From assembly GCA_034440575.1 (NCBI GenBank), contig JAOTOL010001550.1:1304001-1368000 (forward strand): a DNA stretch of 64,000 nucleotides, given 5' to 3'. Both the position numbers and the translations under genes were made by a program. Shown here in pieces: positions 52,074 through 64,000 of this stretch. This DNA comes from Imbricaverruca yamaguchii (Eukaryota; Arthropoda; Thecostraca; Neoverrucidae). The notes below the pieces were generated by a model. The model ran no database searches. It was not told the DNA's origin and saw nothing but the letters and a program-made list of their open reading frames with translations. Numbering within the stretch: position 1 is the stretch's first letter; the number at the start of each line of letters is the position of its first letter.

Positions 52074-53210
52074 GAACCGTTCATTTCGGGTATTCTTGCA
52101 GAATATCAACAGCTGCGATGATAACTAAGGACATATTACCGAATCTGCCCAGCTTCAGCATCTTGCCTAATTTTACAACGTTTTACCGAATTTCCTCTTT
52201 TCGGGCTCCGATCGACCTGCAATGGTTTAGCATTAACCTGATAGGCTTTGCATAGAAAGCCGAGGCGCAGCCAAGGGGGCCCGCCTCTTTCAGGGACCAA
52301 AAGTACGTTAGATGAAACGATACATTTTTAGATTTTAACTACGCAAAACCTAAAGCTTTTGGTCAGCTTTGCGCGTCGAAAGCTGTCCCTTTTCATTACA
52401 TTTTTTGTCCGGTCACTTCTCTTTAAAAAAAAAAAATATCATAGCTGCACCGATGATGGAAAGAACCTGCTTCAAAATGGTGCTTTCTTGCTCTTTCCAC
52501 CCTATTCATCAACTGGCCGACTGGATCCGTGTATGCGTTTCGTCACCGAACGTTCCAGCAGGTATCCTCCTCCGAAAGAAGTGCACCCCTTGAGGGTGGA
52601 TCCAAGCGCACCTCTTCAAAATAAGTGACTCCTGCACGGTGAGATGGCGCCCACAAGATAGGCACCTCCATGCGAATTAAATGTCCGGATACAGCAGCAC
52701 ATCACCCAGTATAAATGTATTACTGAAACGCTTTGAGGACCAGGATTTACGCACATCATACCGACGAAGGAGGTGAGGGGTGCTGGGATTTCACGGTTTT
52801 TGTGAAACGTTCCTTTGTCGATGGTTAGCTCCGCAACATCTGAATGGCATCTTGGTTCATACGTACCTATTTCCCACGAGCGGAACATTTCCTAAATGAT
52901 TAGGAGGAGGTAAATCTATTTTCGTGGAAACATTCCCATAGTCAACGCCTAAATACCCATGCCAACGCTCAATAACACTTTTGGTGAGCTAAGTTACCTC
53001 ATCAAATAAGTGGTTAGAAGCCCTTTCTATTTCTTACAGTTGTCTGAACGGACATATTTATTGCAGACTATCATTATTACAGCCGAGGTAACAATGAATG
53101 AACCATTATGAATTGCTTTAGGCGATTTACAGAAATTGCAGCATCACACTCACACCAGCTATTTATTCAATTGTTCTACTTCATATATATTCAACACAGA
53201 GCTACCAATG
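52074..53210. other. No gene recognised
   Basis: Unrecognised DNA with an A12 run near 52425. Confidence 0.4.
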
Positions 53211-54053
53211 TTAACCTGCGCCGTCTCTCCGGCCAGATCCTCACACCCCGTCCGAGGGGGGTGAATAGTAACCTCTCTAAAATCCAAACTAAGCGTCGCA
53301 CGAAAACGAAAGAGGCGTCATCGGAAAGCCCTAGACGAGTAGGGCCCGGATCCATCCCCCAAAATAAATTTTCCCCCAAACGTCACGTCACCAGGGGGGC
53401 TATATTTTCGCGACTTTTCACGACTTACATTATGTTTTTGGTTCTGGGGAGTTCATTTTGGGGATATATGAGAAGAAATTTATTTGGAATGAGAAAAGGA
53501 CAGCGAAATCGAAAGGGACTTCTTTTTTTTGCATCCCAAAAATAAAACTTATATTTTTGAAATTTCAAAATTTTGAGTTTTCAAGTTTTCTTTCATTTTC
53601 ATTTTCCAATGGGTAGAGGAGACCGAGAAACGTTGCTGGAAGTCAACTTGCACCAATAAAAAATGCTCACTTTAGCCAGAATCCTCTATTTGAACTGCAA
53701 GTTGGCAACTACGCAAAACTTATGTGTAGTCAAAAACGAAAAAAAAGATAAAAATTCCACTCGGACGTTTTGTTGCACCCCTAAAGATAAGCAAACACCG
53801 AAATTGTCATTAAAATATATGTATCCGTAAAGGTGTGACGACTGGTTGAACTTTTTTGGAGGTGACCTCACTTGACCTTGACTAACTTGTTGACCTGAGA
53901 TGACCTGACTCAAGAATTTCGAATCAGCATGCAAAATTGATGTGGAAAAGGCATGCCAAATTTGGGCGTGCTGTCGCGTGCCGTTCGTCCGCTATCCGCG
54001 ATAAATCTGAGGAGGGACGGTTAAAGACCCCCCCCCGAGACGGGACGGGTTAA
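53211..54053 (+). mobile_element. TTAA-flanked MITE, copy C (full length)
   Basis: 843 bp including TTAA at both ends (53211-53214 and 54050-54053). The left end begins CCTGCGCCGTCTCTCCGG and the right end is CGAGACGGGACGGG. It is the best-preserved member in the window and the reference for comparing the others. There is no transposase frame. The TTAA and CCY ends suggest mobilisation by a piggyBac-type transposase. Confidence 0.82.
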
Positions 54054-56192
54054 TATAGCAAGTCTTTTAAAAAAATATTGCATTTACAAAAATCCATCCA
54101 ATATGATGTTTTATTGATCAAGAAACTTCATATTTTACCATGGAATTATCACCTGCTCTTTTCACATAAATATTCCATAGCATGCAATCTCACCTGGCAT
54201 TGCATTTCCTTTGAAGGTACCACGGGCTAGAAATGTCATACTTGCAGCTAAATAATTATGTGATTTCAGAAGGTAAGATTATATATTTGAAATCTTCTAC
54301 AACCTTTTGCAGCAGCTAAGAGCAATCTCCTTTTTTAGATGCGGATTGTCCAAAATGGCAACTGATTAGAATGCATCCCATGAGTGGTTTTTCTAGACCA
54401 TGGTCACCAATAATGTGCACCGTCGCTGCAATGGGTGCGAAAGTTTTTTCTTTAATGGATGAGACCCAATGCGTGGACATAATGAGTGCTGCCAATTTTG
54501 TTGATCGGCCCACCACATAGGATCTCATGCTAAGAGAGCCAGGGTCTGGTTAGGCCAAGGCAAAGATGGTTAGCCCAGGCCTCACAAAAATCATACATAG
54601 GAAACTCCGCCCCCGCTCATCACTTCATCAGCAAGTTCAACAATTAACTACATGAACATGCACTTGAAATGTCGTCCGTGTTACTGAGGTAAATATCATA
54701 TTTATTAAAGAGCTACGTGGTGTGATATTATGGTTATTACGAACTCATGCAGACACCAATGGAACCTAGAGGTAAGTCATCAACATTTGTCCACAAATGT
54801 ATAGATTTCAGTGGCAAATGGCACACAGCGTGGAATAATTCCCTACTCCTGTCTTCCAATATTGATGGAAGTCCCATATTCCGCAATTTTCGCATCATCT
54901 TTCTAATTGTTGTGTTTTCTTTGTTTTCCAATCCCAACTTTCCAAGCATAACTTTACACTTCGGCATCCAAGCTAAAAACATGCTTGAAAGGTCTCCCCC
55001 TCCCCCCACCGTCGCATAATTTCCACAAATTCCAGAAATCACGAATTGACAATTTCAGCCCAGAAATAGCCCTCCCTACGGCGGTACAAATGCTTCCTTA
55101 CCTCAGGTATGCCCAGCCAAACCTGCAGATATTTGGTGAATCACTCTTTCAGTCTGGGAATGTTGATGAAGTACCAGTTGCATTATATCGGCCCCGATCG
55201 GCGGCCAGGACAGAGATTCTAAAAAGGAAGCGCTTCCAAATATCTGGCATCATAGGCGGATGCGGTAATAAGTGTGGTTTATTTGGGATGAAATAATCGC
55301 TTTGAACAGATTAATAGGACAGTATGTTCAAATGTTTAGTTCTCTGAGATATTTCAATCTACAAAATCGCATCTATATCAGCATATTGCGATCCACTCAA
55401 TTCCTTTTTCTAAATGATACAAACATAGCCTCGTCTTGGTTCGGTACCGTACCGAACAGATATTTGCATCGTAGATAGCGCATTAGACGCATATTTCGAT
55501 GCACTCAGTACCCCCTCTAAATGATTATAGCATCGCGTCAGCTCGACCCGGTGCCGTCTCGAACCGAGAATTGCAGCGTAAACAACGTAATAGGCTCTCG
55601 TCCTGAAAGCACGTAATTGGATAGCATTCCGCTGTCGTTGGAAGCTTGCGCGGGCTGACACAACTGCCCCATTTCTTGGCGCCTTGTGACAAATATGGGG
55701 CAAATAAAATCGGGTCATAAATCGGTGTCGCGACACCGAAACGGGGAAGTGCCTTTCGGACACCGAAACAGGGAAGTGTCGCAACAAAAACATGTTCCTC
55801 GCCACGGGCTGAAAGTAATTCAGCGATGCCATGAAGATTGCAAAGACCCAAATATGAAGGAGATGTCAAACTGGAACTGAACACGTAACGCTGCAAGCGT
55901 TGCAGCACACCAATCGTCAAGGCTTCAAAGGCATGGCGATCGGGTCGGGTGGTGTAGTGTCGCTGCCGTCAAATTATTTCGCGTATGCAAAAACGTAGAA
56001 TCGCCCGGACTTCATCGTGACTCGTCACTAATGTCCAGCTGTGACGTGATGGCCAGAATTACGATCCAGGGCACAACACAGGCATTTCTATTGTGGATAC
56101 GTCAGCCTGAGGCGATGGCCTGGCCAACTAATATCGTAAATCAGTTGGCACGCCTCGACACAGGCCTGGCGTTGTTTACGCCCCCATAAGCA
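54054..56192. other. No gene recognised
   Basis: Overlapping short frames at 54737-55042 and 55410-55920 match nothing known to me. GGTACCGTACC near 55442 is a small palindrome. Confidence 0.4.
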
Positions 56193-56622
56193 CACGCTCG
56201 CAGACACACGGACACGCTCGCCGGCACACGTACACGCTCGCCGGCACACGGACACGCTCGCCGGCACACGGACACGCTCGCCGGCACACGGACACGCTCG
56301 CCGGCATACGGACACGCGCGCCGACACACGGACACGCGCGCCGGCACACGGACACGCTCGCCGGCACACGGACACGCTCGCCGGCATACGGACACGCGCG
56401 CCGACACACGGACACGCGCGCCGACACACGGACACGCACGCCGACACACGGACACGCGCGCCGACACACGGACACGCGCGCCGGCACACGGACACGCGCG
56501 CCGACACACGGACACGCGCGCCGACACACGGACACGCACGCCGACACACGGACACGCGCGCCGACACACGGACACGCGCGCCGACACACGGACACGCGCG
56601 CCGACACACGGACACGCTCGCT
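56193..56622. repeat. 20-bp CpG-rich minisatellite
   Basis: About 21 copies of GACACGCTCGCCGGCACACG with CGCGCGCCGACACACG variants. The sequence is close to alternating purine-pyrimidine over long stretches. The minus-strand Arg/Val/Cys/Ala frames are artefacts. Confidence 0.92.
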
Positions 56623-58996
56623 CTCGCACGCGACGGTCCGGGGACGGGAGTTACGACGGTAGCCGGCTGCGGGGATGTTCCAGCGGTGGTGTCGAACCAC
56701 CGACGCTGATGGATACTATCTCCCAATACCGTCGTTTGCAAGAGCTGAAGATGATTAATCAAAGTCTGGTCGGCCTCCGGCTTCACAGCCATTCGGGCTA
56801 GATCGGCACCGTGGCCGCAGAACAGTGCAAGGGCGAGGCAATGGCTGGTCTAGCTGCAGCCCAGCCCTGTGTCTGTCCGATTGCATCATGTCTAGCGGCA
56901 TGGTGGATGATTATCGAAATACCGCAGTTGCCAAGTATGCCATCGAATGCAATTATGTGAATAAGGAAGTATTGGGAAGTGCTGAAAACAAAGGGAATCG
57001 ACGGAATGTCGACGTTGCAGCCTCAAAAGCTGCAAGCAACATGTGCCATCTTACTTCATAAGTGGAAGATCGTCAACTAAGGTGGTAGACATTGAACATG
57101 AGTGTTGCGAAGGGTTGAAGTTGATGCTTTGAAGTGGAATCAACAATGCATATGGAGTGCAAGGTAGTGCTGCAGACGCAACGATTTCTTCATGAACGAT
57201 TAAACGCCTTCGTGTAATTTGACACATTCCACCGTGTGAGCAACTTCAAGCCAAATTTCCACTGGTCGGCACCTCTGATACATGCATGGCTGAATTACTT
57301 CCGACATCACGGGCAACGACCATGGGCTGAACGCAGGACGCGTTGCCAGCGCTCCAGTCGAGCGTGAACAACACTGGATGTGAATGGAGCGTGAAGGGGT
57401 TGGACGTGATGGACGACGGACGTTGATGAAGCGTGAAGGCGTGACTGTTTGGGGGCGTGCATTCGATGGGTGCCACCTGGTGCGCTGTCCACCCAGCAGG
57501 CGGAGCGGATGTCCGGCGGACCTGCGGGCAATCTCAGCCGCTCACGTGGAAGGCCGCCCATCTGTCGGTCCGATCGTCGCAGTTTACACCGCATCAGAAC
57601 GCCTGTGGTTGCACACGGGTGCTCGGTCAAGACGGCTTAAATCGCCACAGCGTGCCAACAGGTTCGGTACGCGAGCTGCATTCTGCGGGTCTGCTCGCGC
57701 CTGGGGAAGGTGTAAAACGTTTGGCACCTCGAACTTTGAGGCAGAGGTCAGTACGATAGCAAGGTAGTGAGCTTGCGATTAAGTCCCTTTACGCCCGGCT
57801 AGCATGTTGATGTATAACTAGTTATGGATTAGCGTAAACGCAACAATGTTTAACGTCATTTTGTTTTGAATTAAATTACCACAAAGCTATGACTGCACAG
57901 CAGTCCCGATTTCCTCAATAGATAAACGGGTAATAACTGCAATGCAATTCAATTTAATTCCCTTTGTCCCATCCTTTGGTCAACGATGACACTCCGCCGA
58001 GATAGCTACGTTGTACATACCTGTGGCGTGCATTAGTTATCCAATACAGGCGCCACTGAATCCAACGGAAATGTTGAGAAGTTATCCAAGTACTGTTTGG
58101 CTGGATATTCGGAACATCATATTTTCAACGCCAATGGAGACTTAATAGTACTCCACAATCTCATCATTCTTCTCAGCTCATCTCATGACAATGTCCCTAT
58201 GCACCAGACGCCATGAGAAGAATCCATCGACACGCCCTCCTACAACACGCTGAACACCCTTTCTGGATGGAAACATTAAGGTTGCAGTATCACGCTGAAT
58301 GCTTATTTGAATGATTGGAGCCTGCGCTTCAATTTCCATCGCGATCAGTGGATTCCTGCTTCGCCAGATTGGTGGGCAAGCAAATTGGAGACCACCACTG
58401 ACGCTGTGAGAAAACTTAGCAGTTAGATGGGTTAATGCTAACGTAATTATACGTTCAGACGTTCAGATTAACGTCTAATTACTAGGTTTTATCCGCCGTC
58501 AGTGGTAGTGGCCGTGGTGGTATAATTCCCTCAACTCTGAACTTCAGCATTGATAGGGACATTAGTATTCAATGCGATCGAACAACGTGCAACTCATCAA
58601 TTATGCACTACAGAAAGCTTCATCGCTTAAGCCTAATGGGAGGACCAGCCGATTAGCTATCGATAAGCATCACTCCAAGGAAGCAGCCGGCCACTCTGAC
58701 CGACAGTGCATCACAAGAATATGCCGTCGGCACCGTTGAGATGTTCTGATGTGCTTACTTGCATCCCTGAGGGTGAACCAGGCCAAGTCTGACAGCGATT
58801 TAGACCAACTATCGATGTCAACTGGTGGATTTCAAGCACACGGCGAGACGCGGACACCAACAGCAAAGAAGTCGGCGATCAATCATCGGCGGAGGGAATG
58901 AGCGGTGCTGCGGATGTGATCCAGATGCGATGTGTAGACACTTGATAATTTCCATACATATGCATCAAAGTCCGAGTTACCATGCTACTTTTTCAC
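56623..58996. other. No gene recognised
   Basis: GC-richer frames at 57384-57767 overlap on both strands without a recognisable family. The rest is unrecognised. Confidence 0.4.
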
Positions 58997-59643
58997 TGAA
59001 CCCGTCCCGTCTCGGGGGTGTCTTCAACCCCCCCTCCCAGGTTTTTCGCGGATAGCGGACGAACGGCGCGCGGCAGCGCGCCCAAATTTGGAATACCTTT
59101 TCCCACATCAATTTGGCATACTGATTCAAAATTCTGAAGTCTGGCCATCTAGGGTCAACGAGTTAGTCAAGGTCAAGTGAGGTTACTTCCAAAAAAGTTC
59201 AACCAGTCGTCATGCTTTAACGGATACAGATATTTTGATGAAACTTTCAGCGTTTGCTTATCTTTAGGGATGCAACAAAACGTCCGAGTGGAATTTTTCA
59301 TTTTTTTCCCTTTTGATTATATGTAAGTTTTGCGTATTTGCCAAATTGCAGTTCAAATAAAAGATTCTGGCTAAAGTATGTTTTATCGGGGCAAGTTGAC
59401 TTTCAACAACGTTTTTCGGTCTCCTCTACCCAATGGGAAATTAAAATTAAAGAAAACTTGGAAACTCGAAATTTTGAAATTTCAAAAAAACAACATTCCA
59501 AAAAATAACCTGGACCATACACGTCGAGCGCTTTCCGATGACACCTTTCGTTTTCGTGCGATGCTTAGTTTGGATTTTAGAGGGGGTTACTAACCCCCCG
59601 AGACGGTGTGTGAGGATCTGACCGGGAAGACGGCGCGGGTTAA
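58997..59643 (-). mobile_element. TTAA-flanked MITE, copy D (internal deletion)
   Basis: Reverse orientation relative to copy C. The left end is a mutated TGAA (58997-59000) followed by CCCGTCCCGTCTCGGGGG. The right end reads GACGGCGCGGG then TTAA (59640-59643). It has both termini but is 647 bp, about 200 bp shorter than copy C, because part of the region around the ACGAAAACGAAAG side is missing. Confidence 0.78.
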
Positions 59644-59954
59644 AACAGCCTTAGCTGATGGACGACGGTAAAAACACGTTCCATGCGAGATAATAAAAAA
59701 ATGTTCCGGCCGGGAGTCATACGACCAGCCAATGAAACAGTCGGCTCTATCATCAGCATGCTCTTGTTGTTCCCGGTTCACCGGTACCTGGCGTATATCG
59801 TGGTCGTCATATAACAATCACTTTCAACTACAGCAGCTCAGTTTAGAGAAAGCAGGACGCAAATGGGCCATGACAAGCAAACGTGCTCACAAAGCTGCAT
59901 AGAACACTGCAGTACGTAAATAAGTAATCACACCGAACAGATCTAACATCTGTC
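59644..59954. other. No gene recognised
   Basis: Short spacer between the MITE and the satellite. Nothing recognised. Confidence 0.4.
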
Positions 59955-62900
59955 AAGCCAGACACGGTGGAAGGCGAGTACACCCGGCGGTCACCATCGG
60001 AGGGAGAGAGTACGCGGGCCGGTGGGAGTCGGACACGGTAGGAGGCGAGCACAATCGGCGGCCACCATCGGAGGGAGAGAGGGGTCGTACGCGGGCCAGT
60101 GGGGGTCGGACACGGTAGGAGGCGAGCACACTTGGCGGCCACCATCGGAGGGAGAGAGTACGCGGGCCAGTGGGGGTCGGACACGGTAGGAGGCGAGCAC
60201 ACTCGGCGGCCCCTATCGGAGGGAGAGAGTACGCGGGCCAGTGGGGGTCGGACACGGTAGGAGGCGAGCACACTTGGCGGCCCCCATCGGAGGGAGAGAG
60301 TACGCGGGCCAGTGGGAGTCGGACACGGTAGGAGGCGAGCACACTCGGCGGTCACCATCGGAGGGAGAGAGTATGCGGGCCAGTGGGGGTCGGACACGGT
60401 AGGAGGCGAGCACACTCGGCGGCCACCATCGGAGGGAGAGAGTACGCGGGCCAGTGGGGGTCGGACACGGTAGGAGGCGAGCACACTTGGCGGCCCCCAT
60501 CGGAGGGAGAGAGTACGCGGGCCGGTGGGGGTCGGACACGGTAGGAGGCGAGCACACTCGGCGGCCACCATCGGAGGGAGAGAGTACGCTGGCCGGTGGG
60601 AGTCGGACACGGTAGGAGGCGAGCACACTTGGCGGCCACCATCGGAGGGAGAGAGTACGCGGGCCGGTGGGGGTCGGACACGGTAGGAGGCGAGCACACT
60701 CGGCGGTCACCATCGGAGGGAGAGAGTACGCGGGCCGGTGGGGGTCGGACACGGTAGGAGGCGAGCACACTTGGCGGCCCCTATCGGAGGGAGAGAGTAC
60801 GCGGGCCAGTGGGGGTCGGACACGGTAGGAGGCGAGCACACTTGGCGGCCCCTATCGGAGGGAGAGAGTACGCGGGCCGGTGGGAGTCGGACACGGTAGG
60901 AGGCGAGCACACTCGGCGGCCACCATCGGAGGGAGAGAGTACGCGGGCCGGTGGGAGTCGGACACGGTAGGAGGCGAGCACACTCGGCGGCCACCATCGG
61001 AGGGAGAGAGTACGCGGGCCAGTGGGGGTCGGACACGGTAGGAGGCGAGCACACTTGGCGGCCCCCATCGGAGGGAGAGAGGGGTCGTACGCGGGCCAGT
61101 GGGGGTCGGACACGGTAGGAGGCGAGCACACTTGGCGGCCCCCATCGGAGGGAGAGAGTACGCGGGCCAGTGGGGGTCGGACACGGTAGGAGGCGAGCAC
61201 ACTCGGCGGCCCCTATCGGAGGGAGAGAGTACGCGGGCCAGTGGGGGTCGGACACGGTAGGAGGCGAGCACACTTGGCGGCCCCTATCGGAGGGGAGAGT
61301 ACGCGGGCCAGTGGGGGTCGGACACGGTAGGAGGCGAGCACACTTGGCGGCCCCCATCGGAGGGAGAGAGGGGTCGTACGCGGGCCAGTGGGGGTCGGAC
61401 ACGGTAGGAGGCGAGCACACTTGGCGGCCCCCATCGGAGGGAGAGAGTATGCGGGCCAGTGGGGGTCGGACACGGTAGGAGGCGAGCACACTTGGCGGCC
61501 CCCATCGGAGGGAGAGAGTACGCGGGCCAGTGGGGGTCGGACACGGTAGGAGGCGAGCACACTTGGCGGCCCCTATCGGAGGGAGAGAGTACGCGGGCCA
61601 GTGGGGGTCGGACACGGTAGGAGGCGAGCACACTTGGCGGCCCCTATCGGAGGGAGAGAGTACGCGGGCCAGTGGGGGTCGGACACGGTAGGAGGCGAGC
61701 ACACTTGGCGGCCCCCATCGGAGGGAGAGAGGGGTCGTACGCGGGCCAGTGGGGGTCGGACACGGTAGGAGGCGAGCACACTTGGCGGCCCCCATCGGAG
61801 GGAGAGAGTACGCGGGCCAGTGGGGGTCGGACACGGTAGGAGGCGAGCACACTTGGCGGCCCCCATCGGAGGGAGAGAGTACGCGGGCCGGTGGGGGTCG
61901 GACACGGTAGGAGGCGAGCACACTTGGCGGCCCCCATCGGAGGGAGAGAGTACGCGGGCCGGTGGGGGTCGGACACGGTAGGAGGCGAGCACACTTGGCG
62001 GCCACCATCGGAGGGAGAGAGTACGCGGGCCAGTGGGGGTCGGACACGGTAAGAGGCGAGCACACTCGGCGGCCCCCATCGGAGGGAGAGAGTATGCGGG
62101 CCAGTGGGGGTCGGACACGGTAGGAGGCGAGCACACTTGGCGGCCCCCATCGGAGGGAGAGAGTACGCGGGCCGGTGGGGGTCGGACACGGTAGGAGGCG
62201 AGCACACTCGGCGGCCACCATCGGAGGGAGAGAGTACGCGGGCCAGTGGGGGTCGGACACGGTAGGAGGCGAGCACACTTGGCGGCCCCCATCGGAGGGA
62301 GAGGGGGTCGTACGCGGGCCAGTGGGGGTCGGACACGGTAGGAGGCGAGCACACTTGGCGGCCCCCATCGGAGGGAGAGAGGGGTCGTACGCGGGCCAGT
62401 GGGGGTCGGACACGGTAGGAGGCGAGCACACTTGGCGGCCACCATCGGAGGGAGAGAGTACGCGGGCCAGTGGGGGTCGGACACGGTAGGAGGCGAGCAC
62501 ACTTGGCGGCCCCCATCGGAGGGAGAGGGGGTCGTACGCGGGCCAGTGGGGGTCGGACACGGTAGGAGGCGAGCACACTTGGCGGCCCCCATCGGAGGGA
62601 GAGAGTATGCGGGCCAGTGGGGGTCGGACACGGTAGGAGGCGAGCACACTCGGCGGCCCCTATCGGAGGGGAGAGTACGCGGGCCAGTGGGGGTCGGACA
62701 CGGTAGGAGGCGAGCACACTTGGCGGCCCCTATCGGAGGGGGAGAGTACGCGGGCCAGTGGGGGTCGGACACGGTAGGAGGCGAGCACACTTGGCGGCCC
62801 CATCGGAGGGAGAGAGGGTCGTACGCGGGCCAGTGGGGGTCGGACACGGTAGGAGGCGAGCACACTTGGCGGCCCCCATCGGAGGGAGAGAGTATGCGGG

Positions 62901-64000
62901 CCAGTGGGGGTCGGACACGGTAGGAGGCGAGCACACTTGGCGGTCCCCATCGGAGGGAGAGAGTACGCGGGCCAGTGGGGGTCGGACACGGTAGGAGGCG
63001 AGCACACTTGGCGGCCCCTATCGGAGGGAGAGAGTACGCGGGCCAGTGGGGGTCGGACACGGTAGGAGGCGAGCACACTTGGCGGCCCCTATCGGAGGGA
63101 GAGAGTACGCGGGCCGGTGGGAGTCGGACACGGTAGGAGGCGAGCACACTCGGCGGCCACCATCGGAGGGAGAGAGTACGCGGGCCGGTGGGAGTCGGAC
63201 ACGGTAGGAGGCGAGCACACTCGGCGGCCACCATCGGAGGGAGAGAGTACGCGGGCCAGTGGGGGTCGGACACGGTAGGAGGCGAGCACACTTGGCGGCC
63301 CCCATCGGAGGGAGAGAGGGGTCGTACGCGGGCCAGTGGGGGTCGGACACGGTAGGAGGCGAGCACACTTGGCGGCCCCCATCGGAGGGAGAGAGTACGC
63401 GGGCCAGTGGGGGTCGGACACGGTAGGAGGCGAGCACACTCGGCGGCCCCTATCGGAGGGAGAGAGTACGCGGGCCAGTGGGGGTCGGACACGGTAGGAG
63501 GCGAGCACACTTGGCGGCCCCTATCGGAGGGAGAGAGTACGCGGGCCAGTGGGGGTCGGACACGGTAGGAGGCGAGCACACTTGGCGGCCCCCATCGGAG
63601 GGAGAGAGGGGTCGTACGCGGGCCAGTGGGGGTCGGACACGGTAGGAGGCGAGCACACTTGGCGGCCCCCATCGGAGGGAGAGAGTATGCGGGCCAGTGG
63701 GGTCGGACACGGTAGGAGGCGAGCACACTTGGCGGCCCCCATCGGAGGGAGAGAGTACGCGGGCCAGTGGGGGTCGGACACGGTAAGAGGCGAGCACACT
63801 TGGCGGCCCCTATCGGAGGGAGAGAGTACGCGGGCCGGTGGGGGTCGGACACGGTAGGAGGCGAGCACACTTGGCGGCCCCCATCGGAGGGAGAGAGTAC
63901 GCGGGCCAGTGGGGGTCGGACACGGTAAGAGGCGAGCACACTTGGCGGCCCCTATCGGAGGGAGAGAGTACGCGGGCCGGTGGGGGTCGGACACGGTAGG
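59955..64000. repeat. 71-bp satellite array, open at window end
   Basis: About 56 tandem copies of a 71-bp unit containing GTCGGACACGGTAGGAGGCG and CATCGGAGGGAGAGAGTACG. Some units have six extra bases (GGGTCGTACG in place of AGTACG). The array continues past 64000. 71 is not divisible by three, so frames rotate, yet the unit has no minus-strand stops and frames up to 788 codons appear, which are artefacts. The first copies (59955-60060) are the most diverged, as expected at an array edge. Confidence 0.95.

Noticed and set aside
50386..52109. Ser/Leu-, Arg/Glu- and Ala/Leu-rich frames, including one of 507 codons
   Set aside because: Translation of a (GAGAGC)n/(GA)n microsatellite.
54737..55042. 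101-codon minus-strand frame beginning MISGICGNYATVGGGG
   Set aside because: An opposite-strand frame of similar length overlaps it and no domain is recognisable.
59843..63994. Many long frames reading CSPPTVSDPH- or LPCPTPTGPRT-like repeats
   Set aside because: Translation of a 71-bp satellite without minus-strand stops. The same unit is read in three frames in turn.

Overview
The window looks like animal nuclear DNA, most likely from an arthropod. There are no operons, ribosome-binding sites or dense coding. What is present is one split GPCR gene, several LINE clades, a Ty3/gypsy element, cut-and-paste non-autonomous elements and a great deal of satellite DNA. The arthropod assignment, perhaps a crustacean, is an inference from the style of the retroelements and is not proven by any marker gene.

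The only convincing host gene is a class A aminergic receptor that resembles histamine H1 receptors. Two of its exons are visible on the + strand. A 91-nt exon encoding TM2 lies at 17461-17551. The terminal exon, TM3 to TM7 and the stop, lies at 46285-47405. Their splice phases fit, so 17552-46284 is read as one 28.7-kb intron. The exon for the N-terminus and TM1 was not found and probably lies upstream of the window.

Layout: 1-13 kb is mostly unrecognised DNA with a LINE tail relic, a TTAA-flanked MITE (4288-5112), a 21-bp minisatellite and a hAT-type element (11495-12378) with a perfect 8-bp target duplication. 13.1-15.35 kb is an 18-bp minisatellite. 16.1-16.6 kb holds a frameshifted relic ORF, followed by a 20-bp minisatellite next to the TM2 exon. 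The intron contains a LINE ORF1 relic without ORF2 (22.1-24.6 kb), three closely spaced hairpins (25.8 kb), a MITE copy (27.9 kb), a 34-bp minisatellite, a 1.2-kb foldback element (32.1-33.3 kb), a decayed LINE RT, and a nearly intact CR1/L2-like LINE on the minus strand (34.4-38.4 kb). It also contains a long 16-bp array that reverses orientation and is interrupted by a 3.5-kb Ty3/gypsy element with both LTRs (41431-44976). The last bases of the intron are a roughly 65-bp tandem repeat whose unit carries the receptor's own 3' splice site.

Downstream of the receptor (47.4-64 kb) lie a hairpin-forming 32-bp minisatellite, an (AT)n tract, a 1.3-kb (GAGAGC)n array, two more MITE copies, a 20-bp CpG-rich array, and a 71-bp satellite that runs off the window end and shows a roughly 2.24-kb internal duplication. 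Most long open frames here are artefacts of repeats whose period is divisible by three or whose unit lacks stops. They should not be annotated as proteins.
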